NCBI GenBank assembly: GCA_943736015.1
Contig: OX031059.1
Location: 58,043,159-58,107,158, forward strand
Direction: 5' to 3'
DNA: 64,000 nucleotides
Source: Tridacna crocea
Lineage: Eukaryota > Mollusca > Bivalvia > Cardiida > Cardiidae
A program made the translations under genes and the position numbers. A model generated the notes under the pieces. That model saw only the letters and a list, made by a program, of their open reading frames with translations. It was not told the DNA's origin and ran no database searches. This document shows positions 20,235 through 31,836 of this stretch, one piece after another (within the stretch, counting starts at the first letter, position 1; every line of letters begins with the position of its first letter).

Positions 20235-21224
20235 CGCCATAGCCTGCTGCCTGCACAGAAATCGCCCGATACCCTGACAATAAATGTGCGGTGCCTATTT
20301 GAAAAGATGCCCGGATGACGTGCGTTTTGTTGTTGTTGTTGTCGTTAATTGTTAAGTTGCACCTTAACCTCCAACAAACTCTGTCTACTGACAAAATTTT
20401 CATCTGTTCTTGTTCATTTGCAACTGCCGCTGGGCTGGTGCAATCCCATTCTGCCCCGATTCCAGATAAAGGCGCACTGTCCGTTGGCAGTTCCTAATTT
20501 GTGACAGTGGCATTAGATACAGCCCATGAACCATGTACACTCTCTCTTTGGAAATAGGAAAACGCTATGTACATGTATACTGGATTCTGATGGATTATAT
20601 ATATGTATACGAGTAAGGTCAGTGCAAGTTTAGATCCTCGGCCCTCTGTCCTGTGAACAGAGACAAAATGATAATAGGGTGTACTGCGAAATTTCAGAAT
20701 GGTTACAAAATGGCTGAATTTTTTACATTATCACCATGAATGGCAGGTGGAGGTGATGGGAAAATCCTGAAAAGTTAAACTTTATCCATGTAGGGTTCAC
20801 TTAACTTTAGGCCCCTGAAGAAGAGTAGAATTCACAAGTCCAGTGAAACAAACATATTTGATAATTTTTATTGATCCCAGTTACATCTTGCAAGTGAACT
20901 GAGGACAGAAGGAACTGAGGACAGACAATCATGACGTATCATATTTCTACAAGTTTTTTTTTATCATACAATGCTAAAATATAAAAAGTTTTACCGGTAT
21001 ATATTAATTATTTTGAGGATAATTTTATATGCAACATAAATGGAAATATCCCCAGTGTACCTCTGTGAAACTCTGTACTTAATATCTGTAAAGAGTAAGT
21101 CAGTATCTGCTAACGTATCCATTTGTAGAAAGAATACTAAAAGAGGTCTCTTGCGGTATTGTCTTACACGGATACATAGCCTATGATTTATTGTAAATCT
21201 AGTTTTCATGCTAATTTGCATTTT
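20235..21224. other. Unassigned sequence
   Basis: Contains a (GTT)n run at 20329 and a 17-bp direct duplication GAACTGAGGACAGA at about 20897. No gene seen. Confidence 0.35.
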
Positions 21225-21474
21225 CATTTTTGTCCTTCATGGAATTATCATTTATAAATCTAAAACCACTCTATTCTGATTACAAAGATATGTGTTAATT
21301 ACCTCCCTTTTCTGGAAACTAACACAAGTATCAACAGATAATTTGAAGATAGACATCAAAGGAATTTCTGGTCGGGTAAAAGTGTTCAGAAGTTCTATAG
21401 CTATATAGATCTGTCTTTATCAACGGTCAAGAAATTTTATGCAATGCTGCACTAGAAGTATTACGAGTCCTCTA
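21225..21474 (+). mobile_element. TTAA-C element, left-truncated
   Basis: Starts mid-element at TTTTTGTCCTTC, passes AATTATCATTTATAAATCT, ATAGACATCAAAGGAATTTC and TCAAGAAATTTTATGC, and ends TATTACGAGTCCTCTAC. Same body as the copies at 29.7, 31.3, 47.1, 55.5 and 56.5 kb. Confidence 0.8.
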
Positions 21475-21839
21475 CATGTACCTTCACAAAGTGTAACTGA
21501 CAAGTTTCTGTACATTTAAAGAGAAAATATGGTCTGAAGAAGTACTCAGTATTTCAACAAACAAAAATTTATTCACAATAAAAATGTAAATTAACTATTT
21601 CAACTGTCCAACCTTAGTTTATATATACAGTGGTCCCTCCCTTTGCATTGGTGGGTGGGGTAAACCAACTCCAGTGTAGAACTAAATTGACAGAAAGGAT
21701 GCTGCCTTATATGTAAATCATGGCGGGCAGGTTGTAACAAGTTGCTAGTGGGTTTCACTGTTACTTTCAAGGGAAAAATCGAGTAGGAATGACATGTAAA
21801 ACTTGCGAGATGAGCTGTAATAAAGTTTAGAATGGCAAA

Positions 21840-22105
21840 ATTCATACGAATTCAAAAAAGCTTAAAAAATCAAACTTCATATCCTCTGATTTCGTCCTAC
21901 TTTACATATCTTAAAAAGGTGTCCCTAAGGATGTTGAAAACAAAAATAGTGTTTGTGTTGCAATTTGTTTTGGGTCTTCTCACAATTTGACTTGACTAAA
22001 AGGGAAACTGGCTTTACGTGGTTTTTGCCAGGGAACATGATGTATGTTCCCGGCATGTTAACCAATCAGATCACGAGAAATTTCTTTGCAGTATAATAAA
22101 CTAAT
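21840..22105 (+). repeat. HpE 3' end and shared repeat
   Basis: 21850-21995 resembles the minus strand of 1000-1190. From about 21995 the sequence (GGGAAACTGGCTTTACG, CCAATCAGATCACGAGAAATTTC) matches the ends of the HpE copies at 47.6 and 62.2 kb. Confidence 0.55.
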
Positions 22106-22184
22106 ATGTGTTAGATCTGTGTTATTCATTACCAGTGATACTTTCTTGTTACCTTTTGTTCAGAGAGTCTTAGGAAAGCAGAGG

Positions 22185-22277
22185 AGAAAGATTAAAGATC
22201 AGGCTGCACATTTTAAAATATACATGCAGTCTGATTTTGATCTACACTGGCTGCAAAGACATCTCTGGTTTTAAATG
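22185..22277. repeat. PalB remnant
   Basis: AGATCAGGCTGCACATTTT and GCAGTCTGATTTTGATCTACACTGG keep the arms of the PalB palindrome; the terminal parts are lost. Confidence 0.55.
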
Positions 22278-22282
22278 ATGCA

Positions 22283-22556
22283 TTAACTCTTTACCAAATG
22301 GCTGTATGTAAATGAGAGAATTGATCATCTAAAAATAGAACGTGTCTCCCGTTGGTGTCAATCTGGGCCGGAGTAAATCTCTAATTTCTCGTGTTGTCGG
22401 ATAGTTTTCGACCACTGGGGTGTTATCAAATGAAAATTAAAAGGCTTTGGGAGTATTACGATGAGCTTTTTGCTTTTTCGTAAAATTTTCGTCCCAAAAT
22501 CTGAAGGGCCACCTTTAAAGCCATTAAAAGGCGTCATTGTGTGGCGAAGGGTTAAT
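22283..22556 (-). mobile_element. PalA ends enclosing a TTAA-D fragment
   Basis: 22283-22298 (TTAACTCTTTACCAAA) and 22530-22556 (CATTGTGTGGCGAAGGGTTAA) are the two ends of a minus PalA copy. Between them 22301-22518 is a TTAA-D fragment (TGTATGTAAATGAGAGAATT ... GAAGGGCCACCTTTAA). A chimera made by insertion plus deletion. Confidence 0.65.
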
Positions 22557-22752
22557 GACCCAGAGGAGAATAAGCATCTTGAAAACATTTTAGAAAAGGG
22601 AAAAAATGCTGATAGACAGTTTTTCCTTCTTTTGCCACAATGTTTTCTATCATTTTGAAGACAAATTCCATCATTTGAAACCTATGTAATTTGTTGTCTG
22701 GGAATGCTAACAATTTGAACCAGTCTAATATTCTGTTTTCTGTTAAAGACAT
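22556..22752 (+). mobile_element. PalA MITE copy, left-truncated
   Basis: Starts at GACCCAGAGGAG. Core is decayed (AAATGCTGATAGACAGTTT). The right end TTCTGTTAAAGACATAA is recognisable. Confidence 0.75.
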
Positions 22753-23066
22753 AATTACATGATCGTGACAAAATATGTGCATAGGCTACAGCTATGGAGA
22801 TTGGATGAGTTATTAAACTTGCAGTTTACAGAAATTTCACAATTTTACAAAAGTGTCATGTAAAATTACAATTTCCTTTTAAAACTAATATGGTGTAACA
22901 TTGTTCTCTAACATTGACAATATTGCAATAATAGCAAAATATATTCATTTTACACCACAAATTTCCAAAAGCTTTTTGTGACATCCGTTTTTAGAAACCC
23001 ATTATAATACTTCCATTTAAATCAAAGTAACCTTTTCAAAGTCAGCAACTTCTAGGCTTAACTTTG
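22753..23066. other. Unassigned AT-rich spacer
   Basis: No repeat or gene recognised. Confidence 0.35.
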
Positions 23067-23291
23067 TTAATCATTTACCACATAATCCCAGCTTTAAAGA
23101 ACCCTGAAAAACAGTTTGAAAACATTGTGGGAAAAGGAGAAAATGCTGGGAACCAGCATTTTCTCCTTTTCCCACAATGCTTTCTACACTATTAAAAATA
23201 AATTTCATCATTTGAGCTAGACTTGAGTTGTCATCTGCAAATCTTTTCAGCTTGCACAAGTCTACAATGTTGTTGTATTGTAAAGAGTTAA
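23067..23291 (+). mobile_element. PalA MITE copy, full length
   Basis: TTAATCATTTACCACATAATCCC to GTATTGTAAAGAGTTAA. Core arms are complete, centre GGGAACC. Confidence 0.93.
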
Positions 23292-23304
23292 ACCTGATAT
23301 CATG

Positions 23305-23527
23305 CTGAACCCTTTACAAAACAATCCCTGGTTTATACAACCCAGAGGAAGAAACCCTCTGAAAACATTGATGGAAAAGGAGAAAATGCTTGTAACCAGC
23401 ATTTTCACCTTTCCCCACAATGTTTTCTACTCTTTGAATGTCAAGTTTCAATTCTTGAGTCAAGTTTATTTTGTCATCTACAGGAGCTTCAATTTGGACA
23501 AGTCTAAAATTTTGTTGTTCAGACTAA
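23305..23527 (+). mobile_element. PalA MITE copy
   Basis: AACCCTTTACAAAACAATCCC to TTGTTGTTCAGACTAAA. Core TGCTTGTAACCAGCA with CACCTTTCC in the right arm. Confidence 0.88.
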
Positions 23528-23539
23528 ATGATGACTATT

Positions 23540-23748
23540 ATCACCCCTGAAAGAGAAGGCTTTTGAAAACATTGTGCGAACAGGAGAAAATGCTAGTAAC
23601 CAGCATTTTCTCCTTTTCCCACGATGTGTTTTCTACCCTTCCCATAGCAAATTTTAACTTTTCTGTCACATTTATTTTGTCGTCCGCAAATGCTTTCAAA
23701 ATGGACCAGTCCAAAAAAAAAAAAAATTGTTCTTTGGTAAAGATTTAA
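23540..23748 (+). mobile_element. PalA MITE copy, left end lost
   Basis: Begins at ATCACCCCTGAAAGAGAAGG. Core centre AGTAACC with good arms; a 14-A run precedes TTGTTCTTTGGTAAAGATTTAA. Third of four PalA copies placed head to tail. Confidence 0.88.
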
Positions 23749-23839
23749 CTGAGTCTGCCCAAATTGGTTGTCTTGTTAATACATGTATTTCAGATAAATG
23801 CACTTTCAGAATTTGATATATTTGATTGTTAAAAAGATA

Positions 23840-24067
23840 TTTACCCTTTACAAAACAACCCCTGGTTTTTACGACCAAGAGATAGAAGCCTTTTGAAAAC
23901 ATTGAAGGAAAAAGAGAAAATCTTAGTTACCAGCATTTTCTCCTTTTCCCACAATGTTTTCTTCCCTGCTGGAAACAAATTTCAAATTTTGAGTTATGTT
24001 TATTTTGTGGTCTGCATGTGCTTTCAATTTGGACCAGTCTAAGATTTTGTCGTTTGGTAAAGGATTA
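23840..24067 (+). mobile_element. PalA MITE copy
   Basis: TTTACCCTTTACAAAACAACCCC to CGTTTGGTAAAGGATTAA. Core left arm GAAAATCTTAGTT no longer pairs with the intact right arm. Confidence 0.9.
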
Positions 24068-24094
24068 AGTACAGTTTCCTACATTATTTCAGCT

Positions 24095-24275
24095 ATATTG
24101 TGGCAGCCAGTGCATCCCACCATGCTTTCCTAGACTTTCTTTAACCAGTGCTTCACACATTTTTCATCCCAAGCGGCAGGCTGCTTTCCTACATTTTCAT
24201 TGTCGATAAGTGATCAGCAAATGAGAGAGGAATGGATCCTGTTGCAATAACTAGTCATCAATCCAGAGAATAAAA
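24095..24275 (-). mobile_element. SINE1 fragment
   Basis: Minus orientation; TTTAACCAGTGCTTCACAC, TCATTGTCGATAAG and GAGAGAGGAATGGATCCTGT match the SINE1 body at 15.0 kb. Both tRNA head and tail are lost. Confidence 0.65.
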
Positions 24276-24331
24276 ATGCGCCTGATTGGGTTAAAGAAAT
24301 GGTGTTTTTACACCCATTCCAACATTATTTT

Positions 24332-24591
24332 GCCTGCCCGGGTGGCTCAGTGGTGAGCGTGTCGGCGTGGTGGTTGTGAGTTCAATACCCGGCTGTAGCG
24401 AACTTTCTTTCCGGCCTATTTTTGCCTCTCACCCCTGCTGAACCAAGTGAGAAAAGTAGTCGGTGGCTTCTGGAAAGAAAGTTGTGTTTGTACTGGTGTG
24501 AGAAAGCCAGGAAACACATGTGCGTCAACGACCGCCATGATATGACCATAGCTGTTAAAGTGGCATTGAACCCCAGTACAATCAACCAACC
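24332..24591 (+). mobile_element. SINE2 (tRNA-derived), complete
   Basis: 260 bp with an 11-bp target duplication AACATTATTTT at 24321-24331 and 24592-24602. The head is tRNA-like, with box A in GGTGGCTCAGTGGTGAGC (24341) and box B in GAGTTCAATACCC (24378). The body ends TTAAAGTGGCATTGAACCCC and an AATCAACCAACCAAC tail. No coding capacity; such elements depend on a partner LINE for reverse transcription. Confidence 0.9.
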
Positions 24592-24671
24592 AACATTATT
24601 TTAGACAGATCACAGTTACAGGTAACATTATTCATATATGCCCTGTACAATAAAAATCTGAGTTGCAGATT

Positions 24672-26151
24672 TTTAGCTCCACTGGCCGAAGGCCAGCGGG
24701 CTTATGTCATGGCCTGGTGTCCATCATGCGTCCGTGCGTGTGTACGTGCCTGCGTCTATCCGTGCATGCGTTAAGTTTTATTTCAAACATCTTCTTCTCT
24801 GAAACTACTCATCCAATTTTGACGAACATCACAGAAATTATCCTGACATGGTCCTCTTCAGAATTCCCTGAAAGAATTTTATTCCTTCAAAAACTCTGGT
24901 TGCCATGGCAACAAAACTGAAAGATATTGAAAATTTTTAAAAATCTTCTTCTCTGAAACCATAAGGCCTGGGGCTAGGAAATTGGGCATGTAGCTTTATC
25001 TAGTAGACCTCTACTAAGTTCTTTCAAATAATAGCCCTGGGGTCAAAATTGGCCCAGCCCTGGGGGTCACAAGTTTTACATGTATATGGGCTTGCAAAGG
25101 GAAAACTTTAAAATCCTTCTGGTGCCTAGCCATAGGGCCTAGGGCTACCAAGTTTGGCTTATATCTTTATCAAGTGATTATCTACCAAGAGTGCTCAAAT
25201 GGTAGCCCAGGGGTCAAATTTGGCCCGGCCCCGGGGGTCACAAGTTTTATCTGGGCTTATACAGGGAAAACTTTAAAATCCCTCTGGTACCTGGCCGTAG
25301 GGCCTAGGGCTACCAAATTTGGCTTGTATCTTTATCAAGTGATTTTCTATCAAGAGTGCCCAAATGACAGCCAGGTGTCAAATTTGGCCAGGCCCAGGGG
25401 GTCACAAGTTTTATCTGGGCTTATATAGGGAAAACTTCGAAAATCTTCTCGAACCTAGCCATAAGGCCTAGGGCTACTCAATTTTGCATCTAGCTTTATC
25501 AAGTGGTTGTCTACTAAAGGTGCCCAAATTATAGCCCTGGGATTTAATTTGGCCCTGTCCTTGGGGTCACAAGTTTAATATGGGCTCATATTGGGAAATG
25601 TTTAAAAATCTACTTGTACCTAGACATACAATGTAAGGCTTAGGGCTTACAAATTTTGCATGTAGCTTTGTCTAGTGGTCCTCTACTAGGAGGACCCAAA
25701 TTATAGCCTTTGGGTCAAGTTTGTCCCCACACCAGGGGTCAGTTTTACATCGGCTTTTGTGGTGAAAACTACACTAAGTCATCTTGATACTAACCATTAT
25801 AAAGAGTGGGGCTGCTAAATTTAACCCTGTCTCATGGGTTTTATGTTTTGCAGGGCCTTTTATCGAGAAAACTTTGAAAATCTTTGTATATAAGCACACA
25901 TTCTAGACCTGTATTATTTAGTATGGGGCTCTATCTTTATGGACTTACTCCAGGATTCAAGTAATAATAGCTTTGTGGTCAAAATTGTCTTTGCACGGGG
26001 TTACAACTTTCTCTTAGGATTTAAAGAAAAAATTTGTATGTCCTTAAGTTTGAAACCAATTGGCCAAATATTGTAATGTTTGGTTTGTAGTGTTTTTACT
26101 TATTAGCCAGTGGAGCGATACAGGGCCATCATGGCCATCATGGCCCTCTTG
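24672..26151 (+). mobile_element. SatJ2: element with internal 165-bp array
   Basis: Starts TTAGCTCCACTGGCC with a small hairpin (CTGGCCGAAGGCCAG) and ends GCCAGTGGAGCG ... GGCCATCATGGCCCTCTTG. GCTCCACTGGC is inverted between the two ends as a subterminal repeat. As in SatJ1 the tail ends CTCTTGTT. The layout fits Helentron-associated HINE or pearl elements; non-coding. Confidence 0.7.
24941..25770 (+). repeat. 165-bp tandem repeat, about five units
   Basis: The marker AAATC(C/T)TTCT lies at 24941, 25111, 25276, 25441 and 25606, a step of 165 bp after the first 170. Units share GGCCTAGGGCTACCAA, ATCTTTATCAAGTG and GGGGTCACAAGTTTTA. Beyond 25770 the units decay into singletons. Confidence 0.88.
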
Positions 26152-26427
26152 TTTTTTAATGCAATAAGTTGAGTTTATAAACTCATCCGAAAGCTTGAGG
26201 TATTACTCTTATTTGAAGAACCACACCAGACTCTCTAATAATATAGAATGTACTTCATTTGGTTCATTTCATTGGGAAAGATACATGACATGGCTTTAAT
26301 TTGCAAAAATTTGGAAGATGTTGCTACTACTGTTTTATTGCTGTTACTGATAGAGAGCATTTTATGACAATTTATGCAGGTTGAATGGCATATCTAAAAG
26401 TTCATCGCCCGCACAAAGTTGTATGCG
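26152..26427. other. Unassigned spacer
   Basis: No repeat or gene recognised. Confidence 0.35.
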
Positions 26428-26649
26428 TTAATCCTTTATCAGACGACAAAATTTTAGCCTTGCCCAAATTAAAAGCATTTGCAGATGATTTCAATGTGGC
26501 TCAAATGCTAAAATGTTTCATGGATAGGCTAGAAAACAGTGAGGGGAAAGGGTACCAGCATTTTCTCCTTTTCTCAAGATGTTTTCAGAAGGCTTGTTTT
26601 CTATAGATGTTCGTAAAAAATCGGCATTGTGCGGTAACGATAAAGTTAA
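26428..26649 (-). mobile_element. PalA MITE copy, core left arm deleted
   Basis: TTAATCCTTTATCAGACGAC to GTGCGGTAACGATAAAGTTAA. The left arm is shortened to GAGGGGAAAGGGTACCAGCA, so no hairpin remains. Confidence 0.85.
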
Positions 26650-27919
26650 GAAGCTTTCAATACCATCTTTCGGTTTTGGCATGTCTGGGATAATATTATC
26701 GTTTAATCATAGTGTCTAGTTCTAGATTATTTTCTTGTTGTCTTGTCTTATTTTGTTCTCTGTTATTCAGTGCTTTACTATAGATATTATAAACAGAAGC
26801 AAGATTGATTTTGACGCTATTACAGACAGAGTTTTGCAGTATGTAACAGTAAAACCACCTGCAAAAACCTTGAAAACATTCTTTTGAAACAGGTAAACAA
26901 GACAACAATATACTTAGTTCCATAAATTAATTTTCTTTTATTTCTCGTCGATTGTTTCCTTGAAGACATTTGGGACCATATTTTAGTTCAGAGTCTGTAG
27001 AAAATGCCAGGGTAATCAGATTTTGACTAATAAAAAGTTCAAGTTAGGTTTTTGCAGTTTAAATGAAGGTGGTACTAAAACCAAAGTTGCAAAAGTACTC
27101 AAAGACTAAGGTAACATTAAATCTAGGTTTTGGCCACCTCTCTCGTTTAGGAATGGAATAAAATTCCTGATGCAATGATTTTACGTTATGTATATAAGGT
27201 TTATGCGACGTCGAATGATTGCCTTTATTATATAACTAGCAGTGAAATCCTGAAATTTCCCAGTGTAATACATTTTGATATTATCATTAGTGACGATATC
27301 AACTTTCACTTTCACTCACTGCCGTATTTTAGGAACTACCTTTTTTTTCATTAAGCACTTATAGATAGTGTTAATTGTAAGTCACTCGTCACAACTAGGC
27401 CGATTCCGTGCCTACATCTAACCTCGTCCGTATTACCGTCGTTTCCATTTGGACTGAGAATATTACAGGATTCTGTATAGCGCGCCGCTTGGCAGTCGTT
27501 TGGCAACCACATAAACAACCTCGATGCAGTTATTCACATCCGTCTATTTGTCGGTGAAAATACCAATGGGAATATGATAATCCAAGTGAAATATGAATGT
27601 ACGAACTGTTATTCAACTGAAATATAGTAAGAAATGATTTTGATAGAAAACTAAAACTGACTTCTTTTGTCAAAGGAGCCTTACAATTTTCCGAACAATA
27701 AATCGGCGTATTTCCTGGCGATGAATGTACCGATCTGCAACATATCAATCTACCAGTTACACCCGAGGGATATGATGGCTCCCATCATCCGAGGTATGCC
27801 GAATGGGGGTAGGGTATGACCGAGAGGTCATGTTTTCGGAAAGAAGAGAAGCAGGACTCGTTCACTCGAGTAACAGCTGCAAAGTGGTTGTCTTCGAATA
27901 ATTTTTGCTGATTACTTTC
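26650..27919. other. Unassigned 1.3-kb stretch
   Basis: Short frames at 26923-26696 and 27748-27530 on the minus strand show no domain. No repeat from this window is present. It is one of the longest repeat-free stretches here and could hold non-coding host sequence. Confidence 0.35.
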
Positions 27920-28146
27920 ATAACCCTTTACCAAAGAAATCGGTGCAAACGACCCTGCACGAAAACACATTTGAAAAACATTATGAGAAAAGAAGAAATT
28001 GCTTGTGACTAGTATTTTGTCCTTTCTCCACAACATTTCCTACACCTTCGAAGACCCCCCCCCCCATCAAAAGAGGCCTATTTGATTTTTCGTTTGCAAT
28101 TTTCAATTTGTACAAATCTAAAATTTTGTCCTGTGGTAAAGATGAA
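27920..28146 (+). mobile_element. PalA MITE copy, diverged
   Basis: ATAACCCTTTACCAAAG to GTCCTGTGGTAAAGATGAA. Core GAAATTGCTTGTGACTAGTA is decayed; a 12-C run sits in the right part. Confidence 0.82.
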
Positions 28147-29691
28147 AGCCGAAAACGACTGATGATATTTGGTCTAGATAGTCCCAATAATTCGTGAAAT
28201 GCTGCCAAATATTATGATCGTGTCAGGATATTTCTAACTTGCATCATGATCTGTCAAAGAATCCAGATTCTCCTGGTTTTGCTTTCAAGGGAGATTCAGA
28301 GACAGTAAGGACAGGCGTTCGGTCGTTGAACTTTCTTGACACTTTCTCTATAGAATAAAAAAAAAGCATTTTCTCATTTGGCGCCTGAAGATTAAGAAAC
28401 ATTTTAGTCAGAATCTAGAATACAGCAGTGGACAGTGTAGATCAAGATCAGACTGCACGTTCTGTGCAGTCTGATCTTGATCTGCACTGTCCACAAAAAC
28501 TTCTACTATCGCTTATGACTTGAAAAGAGTTAATTTGAAAACAGCTTCATTTTTTCAAGAAACGATCGAACAGTGAACTTTTAATGCACGTATCATGTTA
28601 CTGTTTTATTTTAATTATTTTATGGTTATTTTCATAATAGAAACACGACAGCTTGCCTTCCATTTGATCTCAATAAAACAATTACATGGTGGTAGTTTCT
28701 GGAAGTTTTATTTACAAGCTGTTGCCTCTATACACAGACAGGCATTCGATCAGGAACAGCCAGATACCTTATTTATCTAATTAATACTTTTTTTTGCAGT
28801 GTATTAAGTTCTTTGAGAAAAACTTGAAAACTGTAGACAGCAAAAATTTTCTTGAAAGTATATTTATATAGATATTATGGAAAAATAAAAACAATCTATT
28901 ACCTTATTACCACACAAATACGCAATAAAGTGACGGCACAAAAATAGCAAAGAGGGAACTAAACCCCAAGGATACAGTTGAGATTTGATATGATAGAATT
29001 CTGCTAATTTACATTTTTAGACAAAGCGTGTCCACACCTGCTACCAGCATGTGCCAAAAATACAGCATAATAAAAATTGCGTTCTTGAAAGGATAATGCG
29101 TGGTATGATCTCATCCCATTGCTGCATGCTCAATTTATTACTGAAAGCGATCAATGTTTCCTGTTGCCACAATGTTTACAAAAATCGTCAGTTGCTCCAT
29201 GAAAGTTGTCTATGTACAAGTATTGACCCCTGAACGTCACTGTTTGACACATTACAAATTATTATTACGCGACTTGTAAATTTCCCTGTCGTTACAGAAG
29301 ATTTTTGACAGCAAGAAGCTACAGGAGAGCTCCGGTTTGACAGCTGCGAGTGTTAATTTCCTGGAAACTGTGACAGGGTTTTGTTTTTTCTGACAATGAC
29401 GTAATTGATCTTACTTCGCAGAAAATTGACCAGCCTCCGTACATATAAACCAGTATTTATTATACGGCTGTTAAAAAACCAGCCACAAAAGTAGCCACTT
29501 CCTGTTAGTAGCATACATTCCCTTATCCAAAAGAGTTTCTCATATTATTCACAACCGACGATATTTTTTCCCAATAGAAGTGTTTGTGTTTTGTGAGCTG
29601 TTCCAGGTTGTGGTATACAGAAAATGATCCTAAAAGCTTCATGGTTTACACTTTACACCATAGGCTAGTGTAGTTCTATGTCCAAAGACTG
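28147..29691. other. Mostly unassigned, with one PalB piece
   Basis: Apart from the palindrome at 28425-28525 no repeat is recognised. Frames at 28595-28780 and 29051-29233 lack coding character. Confidence 0.35.
28425..28525. repeat. PalB palindrome fragment
   Basis: GGACAGTGTAGATCAAGATC and the complementary GATCTTGATCTGCACTGTCC flank CAGACTGCACGTTCTGTGCA. Arms pair almost perfectly over about 28 bp. Outer parts of the element are lost. Confidence 0.8.
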
Positions 29692-30390
29692 TTAACCTTA
29701 ATCCTGCTGAATAACTAAAATGGAATTTTCAATTCGATATTAAGGTAAGACCTCTGTAATGGAAAACAGCTATTTCCACTAAAATGCATCCTGCAAAATT
29801 AGCTATAATTAAAAATGAGTATTATTGAACTACTTTCACCTTTTCATTTTTTCCATTTTTTCCTTCTTTGAATTATCATTTATAAATCTAAAACCACCAT
29901 ATTCTCAATTAAAAAAAGAGACAATAATTACCTCCCTTTTCAGAAAACTATCAAAAGTATCAAAAAATTATTTCAAGATAGACATAAACGGAATTTCTGA
30001 TCCGTTAGAAATGTGCAAAAATATCATTCATATTTATCCTTATTTATCAATCAATTAGAATTTTCACCGGAAGTGTATTACACAGCTTTTACCTTATATG
30101 ACCCCAGATATTGCTATTTCAACGTTATATCATGAGGAATAATATCTCATCGGACAGTGTAGATCCAAGATCAGACTGTACGTTCTGTGCAGTCTGATCT
30201 TGATCTATGATGTTCGTAGATGGTCAGTGAGTGGCGATATTATTGACTCAGACATTGCTATTTCAACGTTAAGTTTTGGGGAATGATATCTCCTTATCGG
30301 ACAATGTAGATCCAAGATCAGACAGCACGTTCTGTGCAGTCTGATCTTAATCTACACTGTCCGTAGAAGGTCAGTGAGTCGCACCTAGCT
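29692..30390 (+). mobile_element. PalB copy interrupted by TTAA-C and internally duplicated
   Basis: 29692-29739 (TTAACCTTAATCCTGCTGAA, TTTTCAATTCGATA) is the PalB left end. After a TTAA-C insertion the body resumes at 30061. The hairpin section then occurs twice with a 144-bp step (TTGCTATTTC at 30111 and 30255), each with a GATCAGAC..GCAGTCTGATCTT palindrome. The terminal AGGGTTAA is missing. Confidence 0.8.
29740..30060 (+). mobile_element. TTAA-C element, right-truncated
   Basis: TTAAGGTAAGACCTCTGTAATGG start, standard body (AATTATCATTTATAAATCT, GGAATTTCTGATCCG), and loss of the right end near TTATCAATCAATTAGAA. Its left TTAA lies within the PalB segment that reads ATACTAATAACCC in the copy at 52719. 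Confidence 0.78.
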
Positions 30391-30541
30391 TCCCCGGGTT
30401 TAAATGCATCCAAAAAAAATATCGACTCAGGTCAGCCTGCACTGTCAACACAGTCCAGCTTGGTCGAAACTTTTAGCCATTAGCCAATCTCTATAGTGTT
30501 ACGAGCCCAGCGTAACGAGAATGAAAACCAGCGACAAGCCT
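30391..30541. other. Short unassigned spacer
   Basis: Nothing recognised beyond weak similarity of GACTCAGGTCAGCCTG to repeat tails near 55.9 kb. Confidence 0.3.
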
Positions 30542-31309
30542 TTAAAGGTGGCCCTTCAGATTTAGGGACGAAAATTTTACAAAAATGCAAAAAAGTCATC
30601 CCTAAACCCCCAAAGACTTTTAATTTGCATTCAGAAAACCCCAGTTGTCGAAAACCACCCAACAACACGAGAAATTAAAGATTTACTGCGGCCCAGGTTA
30701 ACACCAACGGGAGACACATTCTATTTTTAGATGATCAATTCTCTCATTTACATACAGGAATACACAGACGAAGTTTCAAACATAGCGTCTGAGGAAGACA
30801 TTATGGAAAATAAGTATTACATGTTTGTTATGTAATGGAATTTAAGCGTTATTAGTCACTTGCCAGTCACTTGACTTTCCCACTATGCTTTATTTATTTT
30901 TGGCGCGAAATCTAAAAATACCTTAAGAGGCTACGTCGCCTTTTAACCCTTTCCCAAACGGCAAATTTTGGATCGGACCAAATTCAAAGCATTTTGCAGA
31001 TGACAAATTAACAGTTGCTAAAAAGGTGATTTTTCTATATGATAGGGTAGAAAAAATTGTAGGAAAGGAGAAAATGCTGGTTACCAGCATTTTCTCCTTT
31101 CCCACAATGTTTTCAAAAGGCTTCTATTCCTGACCTGTAAAAAACCAGGGATTGTTTGGGAAAGGTTTAAGGGAAAACCATCAAATTTTTTTTTTAAATT
31201 TTATGAATCTTCATTATTGGTTATTTGTATTATTTTTTCATATAAATTTCAGTGATGTATATATTTTTTAATTTGGTGAGATGTAAAAAATCTAAATACC
31301 CACGTTTAA
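30542..31309 (+). mobile_element. TTAA-D element interrupted by a PalA copy
   Basis: Starts TTAAAGGTGGCCCTTCAGATT and ends TCTAAATACCCACGTTTAA; without the 228-bp PalA insert it is about 544 bp. The same body occurs complete at 45929-46462. Ends are short inverted repeats (AAAGGTGG). The right TTAA is shared with the next element. Confidence 0.85.
30943..31170 (-). mobile_element. PalA MITE nested in TTAA-D
   Basis: TTAACCCTTTCCCAAACGGC to GTTTGGGAAAGGTTTAA. Both core arms have lost one A/T (GGAAAGGAG left, CTCCTTTCC right). The empty paralogue at about 46331 reads TCTTTTATGGGAACACC where this one has TTTTAA, the insert, then TTTAAGGGAAAACC. Confidence 0.95.
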
Positions 31310-31817
31310 GGCAGTGGACCCGTAATAGAAAACGGCTTTTTCAACTATAATATTATCATACAAAAAATGCTTGGATTATTTTTTTTTTCCTTTTTGTCCT
31401 AAGAATTATCATCTATAAATCTAAAAACAGTATATTCTCATTACAAAAACCGATAAAAACTACCTCCTTTTTCTGAAAATGGAAAGCGGACCCGTAATAG
31501 AAAACAGCTTTTTCCATTATAATATTATCCTGCAAAAATTGCTAGGATTACCAATTTTTCCTTTTTGTCCTTCTTAGAATTATCATTTATAAATTTAAAA
31601 CCAGTATATTCTCATTACAAAAAGAGATAAAAATTACCTTCCTTTTCTGAAAATTAGCAAAAGTATTAACAAATAATTTCAAGATTGACATAAAAGGAAT
31701 TTCTGTTCAGTTAAAAATTTGCAAAAGTATTATATCTGCATAAATCTTTTTTTTTTTCAACTGTCAAGAAATTTTATGCCATTCCGCACTAGAAGTATTA
31801 CGCGTCTACTACCTGAA
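31306..31817 (+). mobile_element. TTAA-C element with duplicated left part
   Basis: TTAAGGCAGTGGACCCGTAAT start. The first ~180 bp repeat from 31487 (GGAAAGCGGACCCGTAATAG). Ends TATTACGCGTCTACTACCTGAA. Shares its left TTAA with TTAA-D. Confidence 0.82.
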
Positions 31818-31836
31818 CAATCATTAACAATATTTA

